The notes under the pieces: model-generated
Told to the model about the DNA's origin: nothing
Databases searched by the model: none
The model's input: only the letters and a program-made list of their open reading frames with translations
Position numbers and translations under genes: made by a program
Assembly (NCBI RefSeq): GCF_039539525.1
Contig: NZ_BAABDH010000041.1
Coordinates: 124,001-188,000 of the forward strand
Length of the DNA stretch: 64,000 nucleotides
Reading direction: 5' to 3'
From: Hymenobacter algoricola
GTDB taxonomy: Bacteria; Bacteroidota; Bacteroidia; Cytophagales; Hymenobacteraceae
In this document: one piece after another, positions 34,290 to 44,459 of the stretch
How the letters are laid out: each line of letters starts with the position of its first letter
Position numbering within the stretch: the stretch's first letter is position 1

Positions 34290-34778
34290 ATGACTACGAA
34301 GCGCGGCTTTTTGTTATCGGCTATCCTGGTAGCTGTTTCGCTTGCCACCCCTTTCATCTGGCTGAAAATAGGCCCCGGAGGGTATGCCAACTACGGACCC
34401 AACGTACCCGATATTTATATCTTTGGAGCCACGATTACGGGCAAAGACAAAAGCTTTGAAGGAATAAATTTCGCTTATAAATTTCAACTGGTCGTCATCG
34501 GGTACTTCTTGGTGAGTAGCCTTTGGGCCGCCATTCGAAGTGATAACAGGAGAGAAGCTCTAATCTTAAACTCCATCAACTCCGTGCTTCTGCTGCTATT
34601 CCCTATTTGGCTGTACCTGTATACTGACGGCGTAATATGCAATAGTGATGGAGCCGATCTTACCACATATCCTCATGTTGGAATCATACTCTACCTGCTG
34701 TTAGTTTTTCTAAATGTTCGAATACTTCAGAAAATCATAGCAATGCCTGCCCTGCCGTCGCCCGGCCGTGCCCAGTGA
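34290..34778 (+). CDS. Small integral membrane protein of unknown function, probably acquired
   Basis: 162 aa with about four hydrophobic segments (LLSAILVAVSLATPFIWL, FQLVVIGYFLVSSLWAA, SINSVLLLLFPIWLYLY, VGIILYLLLVFLNVRILQ). The coding sequence is clearly more AT-rich than its neighbours and uses A/T-ending codons, pointing to transfer. The last eight codons and the stop belong to a 151-bp repeat element (starting 34755), so the original C-terminus was replaced by insertion. Family not recognised. Confidence 0.65.
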   Translation: MTTKRGFLLSAILVAVSLATPFIWLKIGPGGYANYGPNVPDIYIFGATITGKDKSFEGINFAYKFQLVVIGYFLVSSLWAAIRSDNRREALILNSINSVLLLLFPIWLYLYTDGVICNSDGADLTTYPHVGIILYLLLVFLNVRILQKIIAMPALPSPGRAQ

Positions 34779-34905
34779 CTCTTACCCTTTGAGCAGTTGC
34801 GCTGCGAATTGCCCCGCGCCATTCGCACAGCTGGCCCACGCGGTGCGGGACACTCGCGGCACAGCCGCTCCGGCGTAGGAGTCACTCGGCGCAGCCGAGC
34901 GACGG
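34755..34905. mobile_element. 151-bp inverted-repeat element, family D copy 1
   Basis: Starts CCGTCGCCCGGCCGTGCC and ends GGCGCAGCCGAGCGACGG; the ends are imperfect inverted repeats of about 25 bp. The internal GCGCTGCGAATTGCCCCGCG and CCGCTCCGGCGTAGGAGTCA blocks are shared with copies 2 and 3. No open frame. Confidence 0.8.
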
Positions 34906-34920
34906 CGGGGCTGGCGGCCC

Positions 34921-35382
34921 CTACTCCGGCTCCGCCGCCTTGATGCGGGCGTCGAAGCTGAACTCTTCCCAGGCCAAAAGCTTGATGCGCTTGAAATCGG
35001 GGTGGCGGGTGTGCAGGATGTAGTTGGCTTCCTGGGGCACGATGGACGAGGGCACGCGCAACACGGCCGCCTGCCGGGCGTCGTACCAGGCGTCGCCCAG
35101 GGGCTGGCAGACGGCGTAGCGGCTGGCCTGCTCCCAGCCCGCGGGCAGCTGGGCGGCCGTTATTTCGGCAATAGCTATATCGTCGGGCACGTCGATGACC
35201 AGCACCCGAAACTGGCCGTTGAGGCCCTCGCCGCTGCGGTGGACCACGTTTTCGAGGCAGGCCAGGGCACGGGTGGCGGCGGTATAAATCACGAACTTAT
35301 CCTGGCTGTTCCAGCGGGCCCGGCGGCCGGAGGCAAACAGGTCGTCGGCGTACTTGGCCAGGCAGATGCGGTACACGAGCAT
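34921..35382 (-). CDS. RES-domain toxin of a type II toxin-antitoxin pair
   Basis: 153 aa. The RES fold is indicated by MLVYRICLAKYADDLFASGRRARWN, YTAATRALACLENVVH and VPSSIVPQEANYILHTRHPDF, which contain the Arg, Glu and Ser that name the family. Characterised members modify or degrade NAD+ and slow growth. The gene lies 9 bp downstream of its antitoxin, in the usual antitoxin-first order. The family assignment is firm; activity here is inferred. Confidence 0.87.
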   Translation of the reverse strand: MLVYRICLAKYADDLFASGRRARWNSQDKFVIYTAATRALACLENVVHRSGEGLNGQFRVLVIDVPDDIAIAEITAAQLPAGWEQASRYAVCQPLGDAWYDARQAAVLRVPSSIVPQEANYILHTRHPDFKRIKLLAWEEFSFDARIKAAEPE

Positions 35383-35391
35383 ACGCGGCAG

Positions 35392-35841
35392 TCAGGCCAG
35401 GTCGCCGTAGGCAATGCGGCTGAGCTCCTCCTCCACCAGATCGATGCCGCCGCTGGTTTCGAGCAGGGGCAGCGGTACTTCGCCGGCCAGGCCGTGGGCG
35501 GGCTTGCCCAGCCAGCGCAGGAAGGCCGGCGCGTCGCCGAACACCTCTACGCCCAGCTGGTAGAGGGCAATAATCTTAAGCGTTTTCTCACTGCTGGCCG
35601 CGTTGAGCAGCTTTTTACTTTGCGTATAGCTGCGCAGCGTCTTGGTCGAAAGCTCGTAGATGGCCTCCAGCTGGGCGGTTTGCAGCTGAAACGCCTCGGC
35701 CACCTCAAACGCCGTGGCCGCCGGCAGACCCTTCCGGGCGGCCATGACCAGGGCAAACGAATCCTGGCCGGTGCGGCCCCAGGTGTCCCAGGTGCTGCGC
35801 GGGGCGGCGGTTTTGCGGCGGGGTGCGGTAGTGGCAGTCAT
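35392..35841 (-). CDS. Xre/MbcA/ParS-family antitoxin
   Basis: 149 aa. The central helices (AFEVAEAFQLQTAQLEAIYELSTKTLRSY) form an Xre-like HTH and the C-terminal ~60 residues (LKIIALYQLGVEVFGDAPAFLRWLGKPAHGL ... PLPLLETSGGIDLVEEELSRIAYG) match the MbcA/ParS toxin-binding domain. It should neutralise the RES toxin and repress the operon. The basic, Ala/Thr/Arg-rich N-terminus is probably disordered. Confidence 0.88.
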   Translation of the reverse strand: MTATTAPRRKTAAPRSTWDTWGRTGQDSFALVMAARKGLPAATAFEVAEAFQLQTAQLEAIYELSTKTLRSYTQSKKLLNAASSEKTLKIIALYQLGVEVFGDAPAFLRWLGKPAHGLAGEVPLPLLETSGGIDLVEEELSRIAYGDLA

Positions 35842-35990
35842 GGCTTGGGGAAGGAGGCTGACGAAGCTAGGGAAATATTTCCATTTAACGCAGAAAAATT
35901 TCCTTCGGTTTCTTTCGTGGCGTTTTGATCCGCCAGGCTTGCTCTGGCGTCCGCCCGGCGAAGCACCGCTACCGCTTCCTTGTTTAGCCT

Positions 35991-36165
35991 GTCATCCTGA
36001 ATGGAGCGCAGCGCAGTGAAGGATCCGCCTCTTCGCCCTTATAAACCCTGATGCAAAGCAAAAAGCCCTTCCCCGCGCTGACGGGAAAGGGCTTTGCGCA
36101 GTGAAAGACGTTTGCACAGGCCAAGAGGCAGGTCCTTCACTCCGCTGCGCTCCATTCAGGATGAC
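35991..36165. repeat. REP/MITE-like element, family B copy 1
   Basis: 175 bp with long inverted ends: GTCATCCTGAATGGAGCGCA at the left and TGCGCTCCATTCAGGATGAC at the right, continuing as AGTGAAGGATCC/GGTCCTTCACT. The centre contains a hairpin (36062-36095: AAAGCCCTT/AAGGGCTTT) that probably serves as the terminator of the NCS1 gene. Confidence 0.85.
36062..36095 (-). terminator. Terminator of the NCS1 permease, inside element B1
   Basis: AAAGCCCTT-C-CCCG pairs with CGGG-A-AAGGGCTTT, followed on the minus strand by TTTTTGCTTTG. Confidence 0.75.
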
Positions 36166-36200
36166 AGACGACTTTAATGACAGTCAACTTTGGGCGGCCT

Positions 36201-37706
<1,506 letters not shown>

Positions 37707-37781
37707 CGGCAGCGGGGAACGGGCTCAAAGTGAATGGCGCCGGGGAATGTAGAAAGATGCACCGTGATTTCCATGCTACGC

Positions 37782-37816
37782 CTGTCATTGCGAGGCGTGA
37801 GCCGACGCAATGACAG
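37782..37816. repeat. Short hairpin of the family C repeat
   Basis: CTGTCATTGCG (37782-37792) pairs with CGCAATGACAG (37806-37816) around AGGCGTGAGCCGA. It resembles the two ends of the longer C element at 60137 joined together. Confidence 0.7.
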
Positions 37817-37853
37817 TACAAAACGCACCATCTCCCCTATCTTGCGGGGCTGT

Positions 37854-38501
37854 ATGAACGATCCGGAAATCCGCGCCCTGCTTTACCCACTGCTTCAGCA
37901 AGGCGTCTACGTCGATGAGCTGCCCACCGGCACTACCCGCGCCGACGTGGTGCACATCACCCCCGCCTTCATGCACGGCTACGAGGTGAAGGGCGACGGC
38001 GACACGCTGCAGCGCGTGGCCAACCAGCTGCGCTGCTACGCCGAAGTCTACGATTTCGTCACCTTCATCGTCACCGAAAAGCACGTGGCCAAGCTGCTGC
38101 CGCTGCTGCCGGCGTGGGTGGGCGTGCTGGTGGCTTCTTCGGAAGGCCTCCGGGAGCACCGGCCGGCCGGCTACAACGCCACCGTAGCGCGGGCCGCCCT
38201 GGCCAGTTTGCTGCTGCTGGAAGAAGTCAAGCAGTTTCTGCTGGCCCGGGGCTTTGCCGGCGTCAGCACCCTGCGGCGGCGCGAGGTGCTGCACTTCCTG
38301 CGCCACACCCGGCTGGTGCCCCTGTCGCACTTGGCCCAGTTCGTCCGCGACCAGCTCAGCCTGCGCCTGCCCCAGCGCCTGCTGCACCGGGCCGAGCGCA
38401 AGGCGGAGCGGGCTTTGCGGCCGGCCCGGCTAAAGCCCCACCGCCCAAAGAAGCGGAAGACCGCGAAGAAGAAAGCCGCCCGCGTGAGCAAGCAGGCCTA
38501 A
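37854..38501 (+). CDS. sce7726 family protein
   Basis: 215 aa. MNDPEIRALLYPLL, VVHITPAFMHGYEVKGDGDTLQRVANQLRCYAEVYDFVTFIV and the conserved Tyr/Lys/Asp arrangement resemble the sce7726 group, whose E-x-K-like core recalls restriction-endonuclease-fold proteins (GYEVKGDGDT). The C-terminal ~35 residues are Lys/Arg/Pro-rich and could bind nucleic acid. It is isolated, with no partner, between an NCS1 gene and dinB. ATG 37854 gives the family start. Confidence 0.7.
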   Translation: MNDPEIRALLYPLLQQGVYVDELPTGTTRADVVHITPAFMHGYEVKGDGDTLQRVANQLRCYAEVYDFVTFIVTEKHVAKLLPLLPAWVGVLVASSEGLREHRPAGYNATVARAALASLLLLEEVKQFLLARGFAGVSTLRRREVLHFLRHTRLVPLSHLAQFVRDQLSLRLPQRLLHRAERKAERALRPARLKPHRPKKRKTAKKKAARVSKQA

Positions 38502-38531
38502 ACCAAAGAACAGTCATTCCGACTAAGAAGA

Positions 38532-38645
38532 ACGTCATTCCGAGCATTCTGCGCCTCAAGCAGAGACCGAGGAATCTCGCGTGCTGCGGTTGGAATAGTA
38601 ATCCGCCGTCAGCACGCGAGATGCTTCGCCTCCGCTCAGCATGAC
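38532..38645. repeat. REP/MITE-like element, family A copy 2
   Basis: Begins ACGTCATTCCGAGC, contains GAGGAATCTCGCGTGCTG with the complement CAGCACGCGAGATGCTTCGC, ends GCTCAGCATGAC. Lies between convergent genes. Confidence 0.8.
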
Positions 38646-38675
38646 CGTTCTGATTTATCCAATTCCGTAGCTCCC

Positions 38676-39749
38676 TCACAGCCCCAGCACCAGCTGCCGG
38701 CCCGGCTCCTGCTCGCCTTCCAGCGTCGAGATAGTGACGCCCAGCAGGCGCACGCCTTTGTCGAGCGGCACCTGGGTGCGCAGCAGCTCCAGGGCGGCCA
38801 GCGCCAGCGCGTCCTGCGTCGGCACCGGGGCGAAGCCCGTGCGGCTGCGGGTGATTTGCTGGAAGTCGGCGTACTTGACTTTGATGGTGACCGTGCGGCC
38901 CCGGGCATTGGTTCTTTCGCAGACTTTCCAGACCGACTCCACCAGCGGCAGCAGGACCGCGCCCAACTCGGTCAGCGTGGTCAGGTCGTGCTCGAAGGTG
39001 GTTTCCGAGCCAATGGACTTGCGCACCCGGTTGGGCTGCACGGGGCGGTGGTCTTCGGCCCGGGCAATGGCGTAGTAGTACGAGCCGGCCTTGCCGAAGT
39101 GCTGGCGCAAAAAGGCCTCCGGCTGCTGGCGTAAGTCGAGGCCGGTGAAAATACCCAGCGCGTTCAGCCGGGCCGCCGTCACGTGGCCGATACCGTGAAA
39201 CTGCCCCACAGCCAGCGTCTCCACGAAAGCCAGCCCCTGGTGGGGCCGGATGACGTACTGCCCGTTGGGCTTGCGGTAGTCGGAAGCCAGCTTGGCCAGA
39301 AACTTATTGTAGGAGATGCCCGCCGAGGCGTGCAGCTGGGTTTCCTGAAAGATGCGGGCCCGGATTTCCCGCGCCAGCTCGGTAGCCGTGAGCGGGCTGG
39401 GGCTATGGGTCACGTCGAGGTAAGCCTCATCCAGGGAAAGTGGCTCCACCAGCTCGGTGTACTCGGCGAAGATGGCCCGGATCTGCTGGGATACGGCCTT
39501 GTAGACGTCGAAGCGAGGCTTCACGAACAGCAGCGCCGGGCACCGGCGCCGCGCCACCGCCGAGGCCATGGCCGAGCGCACCCCAAACTGCCGGGCCTCG
39601 TAGCTGGCCGCCGCCACCACGCCCCGCTCCCGGCTCCCGCCCACGGCCACGGGCCGGCCCCGCAGCTCGGGGTTGTCGCGCTGCTCCACGGAGGCGTAGA
39701 AGGCGTCCATGTCGAGGTGAATGATCTTGCGCGGCGGCGGGGTTTCCAA
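38676..39749 (-). CDS. dinB: DNA polymerase IV (Y family)
   Basis: 357 aa lesion-bypass polymerase. IIHLDMDAFYASVEQRDNP and PLSLDEAYLDVT hold the catalytic acidic residues; SAMASAVARRRCP, the helix-hairpin-helix GIGHVTAARLNALGIFTG and the C-terminal little-finger domain (KSIGSETTFEHD...) follow. It stands alone, without a recognisable LexA site in front. Confidence 0.95.
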   Translation of the reverse strand: METPPPRKIIHLDMDAFYASVEQRDNPELRGRPVAVGGSRERGVVAAASYEARQFGVRSAMASAVARRRCPALLFVKPRFDVYKAVSQQIRAIFAEYTELVEPLSLDEAYLDVTHSPSPLTATELAREIRARIFQETQLHASAGISYNKFLAKLASDYRKPNGQYVIRPHQGLAFVETLAVGQFHGIGHVTAARLNALGIFTGLDLRQQPEAFLRQHFGKAGSYYYAIARAEDHRPVQPNRVRKSIGSETTFEHDLTTLTELGAVLLPLVESVWKVCERTNARGRTVTIKVKYADFQQITRSRTGFAPVPTQDALALAALELLRTQVPLDKGVRLLGVTISTLEGEQEPGRQLVLGL

Positions 39750-39816
39750 CTTTCTTGATCCGGAAGTAGGGTGTCATGCGAAGCGAAGCTGAAGCCTCGC
39801 GCCCATAGTCAGGATG

Positions 39817-39975
39817 GTCATTCCGAGCTTGCCGAGGAATCTCGCGTGCTGAGGCTGTTGGAAAAAGAACGTCCTGCTTCATCTGTTGTCCGCGAAGCCG
39901 ATGCCTCTGTACCGCTTCAGGGCAACCGTAATCCAACGACGCCACGCGAGATTCCTCGACTTCGCTCGGAATGAC
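39817..39975. repeat. REP/MITE-like element, family A copy 3 (long form)
   Basis: 159 bp. Left end GTCATTCCGAGCTTGCCGAG and GAATCTCGCGTG, right end CACGCGAGATTCCTCG and CGCTCGGAATGAC, with ~90 bp of unrelated sequence between. A partial related stretch (GTGTCATGCGAAGCGAAGC, 39771-39790) precedes it. Confidence 0.8.
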
Positions 39976-39991
39976 GTTCCAACGGGATATG

Positions 39992-41044
39992 CTACCCCGT
40001 AATGGCGCTCAGCGGGACGGGGTGCAGGATCAGGAACACCAGCTCGCGCAGGATTTCGCCGTCGGTCATCGAGCCGCTGTCCACGCCCTTGCTCTGCAGA
40101 TCGGCGCGGCGAATGAGGTGGATGATGCTGCGGGTGCGGCCGAAGTCGTAGACGCGCATAGCCAGGCTGTAGTCTTTCTGGGCGAAGCTGTTGATAATGC
40201 CCAGCTTTTTGAAGTCGGCGTCGGAGGGGTTGCCGTGCTGGTGCAGCACCAGCAGCTTGGTAAAAAAGCCGAACAGCAGCGTCAGGTTCGGGATAATGGG
40301 GTTGGCCTTGGGGTTGGCCTCGAAGTAGCTCAGGATGCGGTTGGCCTTGAGCACGTCGCGCTGCACCAGGGCTTTCTGCAGCTCGAAGATGTTGTACTCC
40401 TTGCTGATGCCCACCATGCGCTGCACCAGGTCCTCGTCGATGCTGTGGCCGGGCAGCACGTTGAGCAGCAGCTTGTCGATTTCGTTGGTCAGCCGGCCCA
40501 GGTCGGTACCGATGTACTCGGCCAGCATGGCCGTGGCCTGCCCGCCGATGCTCTGCTGCCGGCTGCGCACGTAGCCCGCTATAAAGGCCGGCACCTGGTT
40601 GTCGTACACCTTCTTGCTGGTCAGCACGGCGGCCTTTTCGCCCATGAGCTTGCCGAGCTTCTTGCGGGCGTCGAGGGTTTTGTGCTTGTAGCAAAACACC
40701 AGCACGGTGCTGGTAAGCGGGTTTTTCAGGTAGGCTTCCAGAAACGGCCAGCTTTTGTCGGCCTCCAGGTCGGCCACGGCCTGAGCTTCCTTGATGATGA
40801 CCACGGACCGCTCGGCCATCATCGGAAACCGCTTGGCCTGACCTAGAATAGTAGCCACGTCAGCATCCTTGCCGTAGAGCACCACCTGGTTGAAGCCCCG
40901 GTCGGACTCGGGCAGCACGGTCTGCTCCAGCCTGTCGGCCACCAGGTCGATGTAGTAGGGCTCCTCCCCCTGCAAAAAGTAGACGGGCTGAAACTGCCGC
41001 TGCTGGATCTGCTTGAGAAGGTCGTCGGGGCTGAACGTAGGCAT
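39992..41044 (-). CDS. holA: DNA polymerase III subunit delta
   Basis: 350-aa clamp-loader subunit. It has VYFLQGEEPYYIDLVADRLEQTVLPESDRGFNQVVLYG at the N-terminus, VVIIKEAQAV (Walker B-like remnant), LVFCYKHKTLDARKKLGK and the helical C-terminal domain (LLNVLPGHSIDEDLVQRMVG, IIHLIRRADLQSKGVDSG). Confidence 0.92.
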   Translation of the reverse strand: MPTFSPDDLLKQIQQRQFQPVYFLQGEEPYYIDLVADRLEQTVLPESDRGFNQVVLYGKDADVATILGQAKRFPMMAERSVVIIKEAQAVADLEADKSWPFLEAYLKNPLTSTVLVFCYKHKTLDARKKLGKLMGEKAAVLTSKKVYDNQVPAFIAGYVRSRQQSIGGQATAMLAEYIGTDLGRLTNEIDKLLLNVLPGHSIDEDLVQRMVGISKEYNIFELQKALVQRDVLKANRILSYFEANPKANPIIPNLTLLFGFFTKLLVLHQHGNPSDADFKKLGIINSFAQKDYSLAMRVYDFGRTRSIIHLIRRADLQSKGVDSGSMTDGEILRELVFLILHPVPLSAITG

Positions 41045-41137
41045 CAGGAAAGGAGAAGCGAAGAAACCGGGACCCGTCCGGCGCGGTCAGTGCCGGCCAT
41101 CTGGGGTCCCGAAGCCAAAGTTACTGTTCCCCGCGCT

Positions 41138-41145
41138 TACCTTTG
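41138..41145 (+). promoter_or_regulatory. -7 element before tyrS
   Basis: TACCTTTG, exact match to TAnnTTTG, 89 bp before the tyrS ATG. A -33 TTG at proper spacing is not visible. Confidence 0.55.
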
Positions 41146-41207
41146 CCACTTCCGGTAAGAAGGAACCCCGCGGCCGGTTCCTTTTGCGCCCGATTTCCCT
41201 CTGAGCT

Positions 41208-41233
41208 CCAAGACCCTAAGTCCCCAAGACCCC
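41208..41233 (+). repeat. CCAAGACCC-type 5' leader repeat before tyrS
   Basis: CCAAGACCCTAAGTCCCC followed by AAGACCCC ends directly at the ATG. Same unit as before the barrel gene at 30488 and bshB1 at 49745. Confidence 0.72.
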
Positions 41234-42538
41234 ATGACCCTTATTGACGAACTCCGCTGGCGCGGCATGCTCCACGATGCCATGCCCGGCACGGCAGAAC
41301 ACCTGGCGGCCCGGCAGCCCGTTTCCGGCTACATCGGCTTCGACCCCACCGGCGTGTCGCTGCACATCGGCAGCCTGGCCACCATCATGCTGCTCGTGCA
41401 CCTGCAGCGGGCCGGCCACCGCCCCGTGGCGCTGGTCGGCGGCGCTACCGGTATGATTGGCGACCCCTCGGGCAAGTCGGCCGAGCGCAACCTGCTCGAC
41501 GAGGACACGCTGCGCCGCAACCAGGCCGGCATCAAGGCCCAGCTGGAGAAGTTCCTCGACTTCACCCCCGGCCCCACCGCGGCCGTAGTGGTCAACAACT
41601 ACGACTGGTTCAAGGACTTCGGCTTCCTCGACTTCCTGCGCGAGGTGGGCAAGCACCTGACCGTAAACTACATGATGGCCAAGGACTCGGTGAAGCGCCG
41701 CCTGGGCACCACCGAGGGCGACGAGCAGCGCGCCGACGGCCTCTCGTTCACCGAGTTCAGCTACCAGCTGCTGCAGGGCTACGACTTCCTGCACCTGTTC
41801 CGGACCCTGAACTGCACCCTGCAGATGGGCGGTTCCGACCAGTGGGGCAACATCACCACCGGCACCGAGCTCATCCGCCGCCTCGGCGACGCGGACGCCA
41901 AGGCCTACGCCCTGACCACCCCGCTCATCACCAAGGCCGACGGCACCAAGTTCGGCAAGACGGAAGGCGGCAACGTGTGGCTCGACCCCACGATGACCTC
42001 GCCCTACCAGTTCTACCAGTTCTTCCTCAACGCCGCCGACGAGGACGCCCCCCGCCTGATCCGCGTGTTTACCCTGCTGCCCCAGGCCGAAATCGAGGCT
42101 CTGGAAGCCGAGCACGCCCAGGCTCCCCACCTGCGCACCCTGCAAAAGGCGCTGGCCCAGGACGTGACTATCCGCGTCCACTCCGAGCAAGCCTACGAAG
42201 CCGCGCTGGCCGCCTCGCAGGTACTTTTCGGCGGCGGCGAGCTCAGCTCCCTCGACGAGGCCACCCTGCTCGACGTGTTTGCCGGCGTACCGCAGCTTGA
42301 GGTAGCGCACGCGCTGTACTCGGAAGCCAGCGTGGTGACGCTGCTCAGCGAGTCGACCAACGGCGTGATTTTCCCTTCCAAGGGGGAGGCTCGCAAAATG
42401 ATGCAGAGCGGGGGCGTGAGCTTGAACCGCCAGAAAGTAGCGCCCGAGCAGCTGGCGCTGGATATTCCCCTGCTGCTCGACCAGTACCTGGTGGCCCAGA
42501 AGGGCAAGAAGAACTACTTCCTCATCAAGCTGGTGTAG
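41234..42538 (+). CDS. tyrS: Tyrosine--tRNA ligase
   Basis: 434-aa class I aminoacyl-tRNA synthetase. The HIGH-type motif is HIGSLAT (after GFDPTGVSL), the KMSKS-type motif is KFGKTEGG, and the S4 RNA-binding domain occupies the last ~70 residues (GGVSLNRQKV). Confidence 0.96.
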   Translation: MTLIDELRWRGMLHDAMPGTAEHLAARQPVSGYIGFDPTGVSLHIGSLATIMLLVHLQRAGHRPVALVGGATGMIGDPSGKSAERNLLDEDTLRRNQAGIKAQLEKFLDFTPGPTAAVVVNNYDWFKDFGFLDFLREVGKHLTVNYMMAKDSVKRRLGTTEGDEQRADGLSFTEFSYQLLQGYDFLHLFRTLNCTLQMGGSDQWGNITTGTELIRRLGDADAKAYALTTPLITKADGTKFGKTEGGNVWLDPTMTSPYQFYQFFLNAADEDAPRLIRVFTLLPQAEIEALEAEHAQAPHLRTLQKALAQDVTIRVHSEQAYEAALAASQVLFGGGELSSLDEATLLDVFAGVPQLEVAHALYSEASVVTLLSESTNGVIFPSKGEARKMMQSGGVSLNRQKVAPEQLALDIPLLLDQYLVAQKGKKNYFLIKLV

Positions 42539-42563
42539 CCCTGCCCCTGACCGGCCCCACAAG

Positions 42564-42599
42564 AAAAAGGGAGTCTACCGTGCGGTAGACTCCCTTTTT
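42564..42599 (+). terminator. Terminator of tyrS (bidirectional)
   Basis: AAAAAGGGAGTCTACC and GGTAGACTCCCTTTTT, loop GTGC. Also positioned for the minus-strand Hc1-like gene. Confidence 0.93.
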
Positions 42600-42635
42600 G
42601 CTGAATAACAACCGGCGGCCGGGGGCCGCCCGTCA

Positions 42636-42902
42636 TTACTTCTTCTTGGCTGGAGCAGCAGCTTTCTTGGCGGCCGGAGCAGCGGCCTTCTTGGCTGGAG
42701 CAGCCTTGGCAGCGCCAGCGGCTGGAGCGGCAGTGTTCTTCGCGTTCTGAACCTCGGTGCGGATGCTCTGCGCCATGTTCTTCAGCTCCTGCATGCCTTT
42801 GCGCACGCGGGTACCAGCGGCCGAGTTCTGCTTGTCGTAGAACTTCTCGAAGTCGCCTTCCAGTGCCATTACGAGGTCTTTCAGTTTGCCAAAGTTGTTC
42901 AT
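42636..42902 (-). CDS. Hc1-like histone H1 homologue
   Basis: 88 aa. The first ~55 residues form two charged helices (FGKLKDLVMALEGDFEKFYDKQNSAAGTRVRKGMQELK); the rest is an Ala/Lys/Pro low-complexity tail (AAPAKKAAAPAAKKAAAPAKKK) typical of bacterial histone-H1-like DNA-binding proteins in Bacteroidota. Likely a nucleoid protein. Confidence 0.85.
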   Translation of the reverse strand: MNNFGKLKDLVMALEGDFEKFYDKQNSAAGTRVRKGMQELKNMAQSIRTEVQNAKNTAAPAAGAAKAAPAKKAAAPAAKKAAAPAKKK

Positions 42903-43082
42903 TGGGGAGGGGGTTGATTGGTGTGGGTTAATGTTCTTGAACGGCCCTAATATACAGGGATTTCAAATACAAGCAATAGTTCGACTTTTTTTATAAAACC
43001 CCTTTCCTCGCCTCTAAAGGCATTTTTTACACCCAAACCCTTCCTCAGCGCTCCGCTTTACCCAGCCGCAATTCTTGGAATA

Positions 43083-43133
43083 GCACAAAAAAACGGCCGA
43101 CTACCCAGAGGGTTATCGGCCGTTTTTTTGTGC
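43083..43133. terminator. Terminator of the SPT-like gene
   Basis: 18-bp perfect stem (GCACAAAAAAACGGCCGA and complement) with A and T tracts in both directions. Confidence 0.9.
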
Positions 43134-43154
43134 TGAGCAGAAAAACCGCTCTAT

Positions 43155-44393
43155 TTACACGCTAACCGTATTTTTGGAGTACAGGCCCTTATCCAGCTTC
43201 ACGGCTACGGCCTCGAAAGCCGTAATCGTCTCCCGGACGTCCTCCAGCGTGTGGACGGCCGTGGGAATCAGACGCAGCATGATCACGCCCTTGGGCACGA
43301 CGGGGTACACTACGATGGAGCAGAAAATACCGTGATTCTCACGCAGATCGAAGGTTATTTGGGTGGCGTCAGGAATTTCGCCGGCCAGGAACACCGGCGT
43401 TACCGGCGACTTGGTGGTGCCCAGGTTGAAGCCTTTTTCGCGCAGTCCGCTTTGCAGGGCCCGCACGATGGTCCAGAGGTTGTCTTTCAGCTCGGGCTGG
43501 GTGCGCAGCAGCTCCAAACGCTTCAAAGCGCCTACCACGAGCGGCATGGGCAGGGATTTGGCGAAAATCTGGCTCCGCATGTTGTAGCGCAAATATTCAA
43601 TTACGCTCTCCGGCCCCGCCACGAAGGCGCCGATGCTGGCCATGCTCTTGGCAAACGTCGAAAAATAAAGGTCAATGCCGTCCTGAATGCCCTGTTCTTC
43701 GCCCGTACCGGCCCCGGTAGCGCCCATCGTGCCGAATCCGTGAGCATCATCGACGAATAAGCGGAACTCGTATTTCTCCTTCATGGCCAGCACCCCGCGC
43801 AGGTCGCCCATGTTGCCCGACATGCCAAACACGCCCTCGGTAATGACGAGGATACCGCCGCCGGATTCCTTGGTCAGGCGGGTAGCGGCCTGGAGCTGCT
43901 TGTCGAGGCTCTCCATGTCGTTGTGGCGGTACACGAAGCGCTTGCCCTGGTGCAGGCGCACGCCGTCGATGATGCAGGCGTGCGACTCGGCGTCGTACAC
44001 AATCACGTCGTGGCGGCCCACCAGCGCGTCGATGATGGATACCACGCCCTGGTAGCCGAAGTTGAGCAGCAGGCAGTCGGGCTTGTGCACGAACTCGGCC
44101 AGCTCATTTTCCAGCTGCTCGTGCAGGTTGGAGTTGCCGCTCATGATGCGCGCGCCCATGGGCAGGCCCATGCCGAAGTCGGTGGCGCCGTCGATGTCGG
44201 CCTGCCGCACCTCGGGGTGGTTGGCCAGGCCCAGGTAGTTATTCAGACTCCAGGTAAGCACCTCTTTGCCGCGGAAAATCATGCGGGGCTTGATTTCGCC
44301 TTCCAGCTTGGGAAAGGTGAAGTAGCCGTGCGCATAGTGGGAATGGCTGCCCAGCGGGCCGCGGTTGGAGGCAATCTTCTCGAAAAGATCCAC
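43155..44393 (-). CDS. Serine palmitoyltransferase-like alpha-oxoamine synthase
   Basis: PLP enzyme of 412 aa in the KBL/BioF/SPT group. NNYLGLANHPEV, IMSGNSNLHEQLE, NFGYQGVVSIIDALVG, VDDAHGFGTMG and the Schiff-base lysine in YFSTFAKSMASIGAFVAG are conserved. In Bacteroidota this form commonly makes 3-ketosphinganine for sphingolipids. I place the start at the GTG at 44393 (DLFEKIASNRGPLGSHSHYAHGYF matches related proteins from residue 2). The longer frame begins with TTG at 44480 and contains two exact TAnnTTTG elements, so it should be promoter. Confidence 0.87.
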   Translation of the reverse strand: MDLFEKIASNRGPLGSHSHYAHGYFTFPKLEGEIKPRMIFRGKEVLTWSLNNYLGLANHPEVRQADIDGATDFGMGLPMGARIMSGNSNLHEQLENELAEFVHKPDCLLLNFGYQGVVSIIDALVGRHDVIVYDAESHACIIDGVRLHQGKRFVYRHNDMESLDKQLQAATRLTKESGGGILVITEGVFGMSGNMGDLRGVLAMKEKYEFRLFVDDAHGFGTMGATGAGTGEEQGIQDGIDLYFSTFAKSMASIGAFVAGPESVIEYLRYNMRSQIFAKSLPMPLVVGALKRLELLRTQPELKDNLWTIVRALQSGLREKGFNLGTTKSPVTPVFLAGEIPDATQITFDLRENHGIFCSIVVYPVVPKGVIMLRLIPTAVHTLEDVRETITAFEAVAVKLDKGLYSKNTVSV

Positions 44394-44459
44394 GGAGGAA
44401 ACGGTTAGTAGTTGAAAGAAATCCGGAGAGAACTGACTGGCAAACTCCTTCAGCTTGTA

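Noticed and set aside
39750..39800. Possible LexA box before dinB
   Set aside because: No CTG-N10-CAG-like or other known SOS operator pattern could be seen.
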